The notes under the pieces were generated by a model, which was not told the DNA's origin, did not search any database, and saw only the letters and a program-made list of their open reading frames with translations. The translations under genes were made by a program, and so were the position numbers. DNA of 8,325 nucleotides from JBBSUX01 sp038234045 (GTDB taxonomy: Bacteria > Pseudomonadota > Gammaproteobacteria > Burkholderiales > Burkholderiaceae_C): assembly GCA_038234045.1 (NCBI GenBank), contig JBBSUX010000156.1, forward strand, positions 1 through 8,325, given 5' to 3'. Positions 6,808-8,325 of this stretch are shown one piece after another; positions within the stretch are counted from its first letter, which is position 1, and each line of letters opens with the position of its first letter.

Positions 6808-8088
6808 ATGACGAACTTTCTCAGTCAAAGGCCCCGTGCAGGCAAAGACAAGCATCTTTGGGCCATGCTCCTGGCGCTGACCGCCGGCTTTGCGCTGAGC
6901 CAGGCGTTTCGCACCACGGCGGCGATTCTGGCGGTGCCGCTCGAACGGGATTTTTCGCTTTCGCCGCAGCAGATCGGGTTCTTTGCGGGCGCCTTTCACT
7001 TTGCTTTCGGCGGCCTGCAGCTGCTGATGGGTATCGGCATCGATGTTTACGGCGTGCGGCGCACGATCCTGCTGGCATCGCCGCTGACGGTAATTGGCGC
7101 TGTCATGGCGGCGATGGCACCAAGCTTCGGCTGACTGGTGGCCGGGCAGATGCTGATCGGCGTCGGCTGCGCGCCGGCGTTTCTGGTGTGCACGGTGTTC
7201 ATCGCACGGCACTTCCCGGCGTCGCGCTTTGCGGCCGTGTCGGGCACGGTGATGGGGCTATCGAGCATCGGCATGCTGGCCACCGGGACGCCGCTGGCCT
7301 GGCTGGTGGATGCATGGTCGTGGCGCGCAGGTTTCGGTGCGCTGGCGCTGCTGTCGACGCTTGCCTGGGGCGCCATTTTCTGGCGGCTCCATGAGCCCGA
7401 GCTGCCGCACGAAAAGCGCACCACAAAGCAGATCGACAAACCCCCGCGCATGAGCATTGGCGCTGCGCTGGCAAGCTATGGCGTGCTGCTGCGCCAGCCC
7501 TTCACCTGGGGCATCCTGGCGCTAAGCGCGGTCGGGTATGCCGCCTTCATCACCCTGCGGGGACTCTGGCTGGGCCCGCTGCTGGTGACGCGCAATGACC
7601 TTTCATTGGTGGGCACCGGCAACGTGGTGCTGGTGCTGTCGGTGATCTCGATCTTCAGCGCGCCAATCTACGGCCGGATCGATCCCGGTGAGCCTCACAA
7701 GCGGCGCCGCTGGATCTGCCGCTCGGCCCTCGCATCAGCCGCTTTGCTGTGCCTGATGGCGCTGGTGCACAGTCTCGTGCTGGAGATCGCCTGCGCGATG
7801 GCGCTTGGCATGCTCTCGGGCAACGCAGTGCTGCAATACGCCGACGTGCGCAGGGCCTATCCCCACGACCAGACCGGCCGCGCGATGGCGGTCTTCACCA
7901 TGGCGATGTTCATGGGCGTGGCGCTGATGCAGTGGGCGACCGGCGCGCTCGCCTCGCTGGCATTGGCCGCCGGGTTCGAGCCCTACAAGGTTGTCCTGCT
8001 CGCGATGGCGCTGATGCTTGCGGCTGGCGTGGCGGCGTTTGTGCGGCTGCCGGCGCCGCCGGATGAGGCTGGGATCGCGCGTTCGTAG
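6808..8088 (+). pseudogene. MFS transporter interrupted by an in-frame TGA
   Basis: Read through one stop, this is a 425-codon 12-helix major facilitator superfamily transporter. The upstream piece (6808-7131, 108 residues) holds helices 1-3, including AFHFAFGGLQLLMG and the loop 2-3 motif-A relative GIDVYGVRR. A single TGA occupies 7132-7134, between MAPSFG and LVAGQMLIGVG. The remainder (7135-8085) continues in the same frame with ARHFPASRFAAVSGTVMG, SWRAGFGAL, LRGLWLGPLL and VFTMAMFMGVALMQW. Nothing else is damaged, so this looks like a recent nonsense change (for example from a TGG, CGA or GGA codon), a sequencing error, or readthrough at a TGA-C context. A restart at GTG 7138 would give only the last nine helices and is unlikely to transport. 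The substrate is unknown. There is no strong ribosome site before ATG 6808. Confidence 0.8.
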
Positions 8089-8120
8089 CGGATAGATTTT
8101 ATCAATCAAATAGGCCTCAA

Positions 8121-8139
8121 GCGCTTTATCTTAAAGCGC
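8121..8139. terminator. Hairpin between convergent genes, possible bidirectional terminator
   Basis: GCGCTTTA-TCT-TAAAGCGC is a perfect 8-bp inverted repeat around a 3-base centre. It lies in the 53-bp gap between the convergent stops at 8088 and 8142. Its location suits a shared terminator, but neither side is followed by a clear run of T, so it would be a weak intrinsic terminator; an operator-like function is less likely between two gene ends. Confidence 0.45.
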
Positions 8140-8141
8140 AA

Positions 8142-8325
8142 CTAGCTATTTTCACGATAGCGCAGTGGTCTTTCTGAACGCGGCAGGCGAAAGCCCCGCC
8201 CCGCCAGCAGCGACCGCCCCAGCGCGATCAGGATCCACAAGAAAGCCAGCGGCAGCACCAGCGTCTGCACCACATAGATGGCAATCAGCCGCACGATCTG
8301 ATCGACCACACGATCAGCGGCATCC
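8142..8325 (-). CDS. C-terminal part of an unidentified membrane protein (partial)
   Basis: The minus strand carries an open frame that enters from the right edge of the window and ends at TAG (8144-8142), giving 60 C-terminal residues. It begins DAADRVVDQIVRLIAIYVVQ, passes through a hydrophobic helix (roughly IVRLIAIYVV to LAFLWILIALG), and ends in a basic tail GRGFRLPRSERPLRYRENS. Codon choice is G/C-rich at third positions like the neighbouring genes, and one membrane span near the C-terminus with a positively charged, probably cytoplasmic, tail is clear. I do not recognise the family. It converges on the MFS gene. The start and most of the protein lie outside the window. Confidence 0.65.
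   Translation of the reverse strand, partial: DAADRVVDQIVRLIAIYVVQTLVLPLAFLWILIALGRSLLAGRGFRLPRSERPLRYRENS

Noticed and set aside
7132..7180. TGA in the MFS gene as a selenocysteine codon
   Set aside because: No bacterial SECIS-like hairpin of proper spacing and loop follows (only a loose GCCG/CGGC pairing), and the MFS family has no selenoprotein precedent that I know of.
8145..8161. GCTAT-N7-ATAGC, a second T-N11-A LysR-type box
   Set aside because: It lies within the last codons of the partial minus-strand gene, between gene ends, with no promoter or regulator adjacent; a chance occurrence in coding sequence is likelier.

Overview
The window looks like chromosome of a high-GC betaproteobacterium of the Burkholderiales (Ralstonia/Cupriavidus/Burkholderia type). 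That placement is an inference from G/C-rich third codon positions and protein style; no rRNA, tRNA or phylogenetic marker is present to confirm it. I see no insertion sequence, phage gene, CRISPR array or RNA gene.

Layout. (1) 40-936, minus: a LysR-type regulator of the amino-acid-responsive LysR/OccR style. (2) 937-1209: a divergent control region with a very A/T-rich core holding a textbook LysR-type box (ATAG-N7-CTAT) and further half-sites. A TTGACA element lies closer to the next gene. (3) 1210-5020, plus: a four-gene run. It encodes an uncharacterised cytoplasmic beta-propeller protein related to the oligogalacturonate-lyase fold, then three parts of a glutamate/aspartate-type ABC importer: binding protein GltI and permeases GltJ and GltK. 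The ATPase gene gltL, which follows gltK in the classical gltIJKL order, is absent. (4) 5021-5424: about 400 bp with no recognisable gene. (5) 5425-6699, plus: an MscS-family mechanosensitive channel with a low-complexity C-terminal tail. (6) 6808-8088, plus: a 12-helix MFS transporter interrupted by one in-frame TGA at 7132-7134, hence a likely pseudogene. (7) 8121-8139: a perfect hairpin between convergent genes. (8) 8142 to the window end, minus: the C-terminal 60 residues of an unidentified membrane protein.

Working model. The regulator probably senses a small amino-acid-like ligand and controls the divergent propeller-gltIJK unit. GltI would capture an acidic amino acid or related compound in the periplasm, GltJ/GltK would move it inward using an ATPase encoded elsewhere, and the propeller protein may act on the imported compound or on something related. 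The regulator-propeller-importer association is the most novel part of the window. The channel, the broken MFS gene and the partial membrane gene look like unrelated neighbours.
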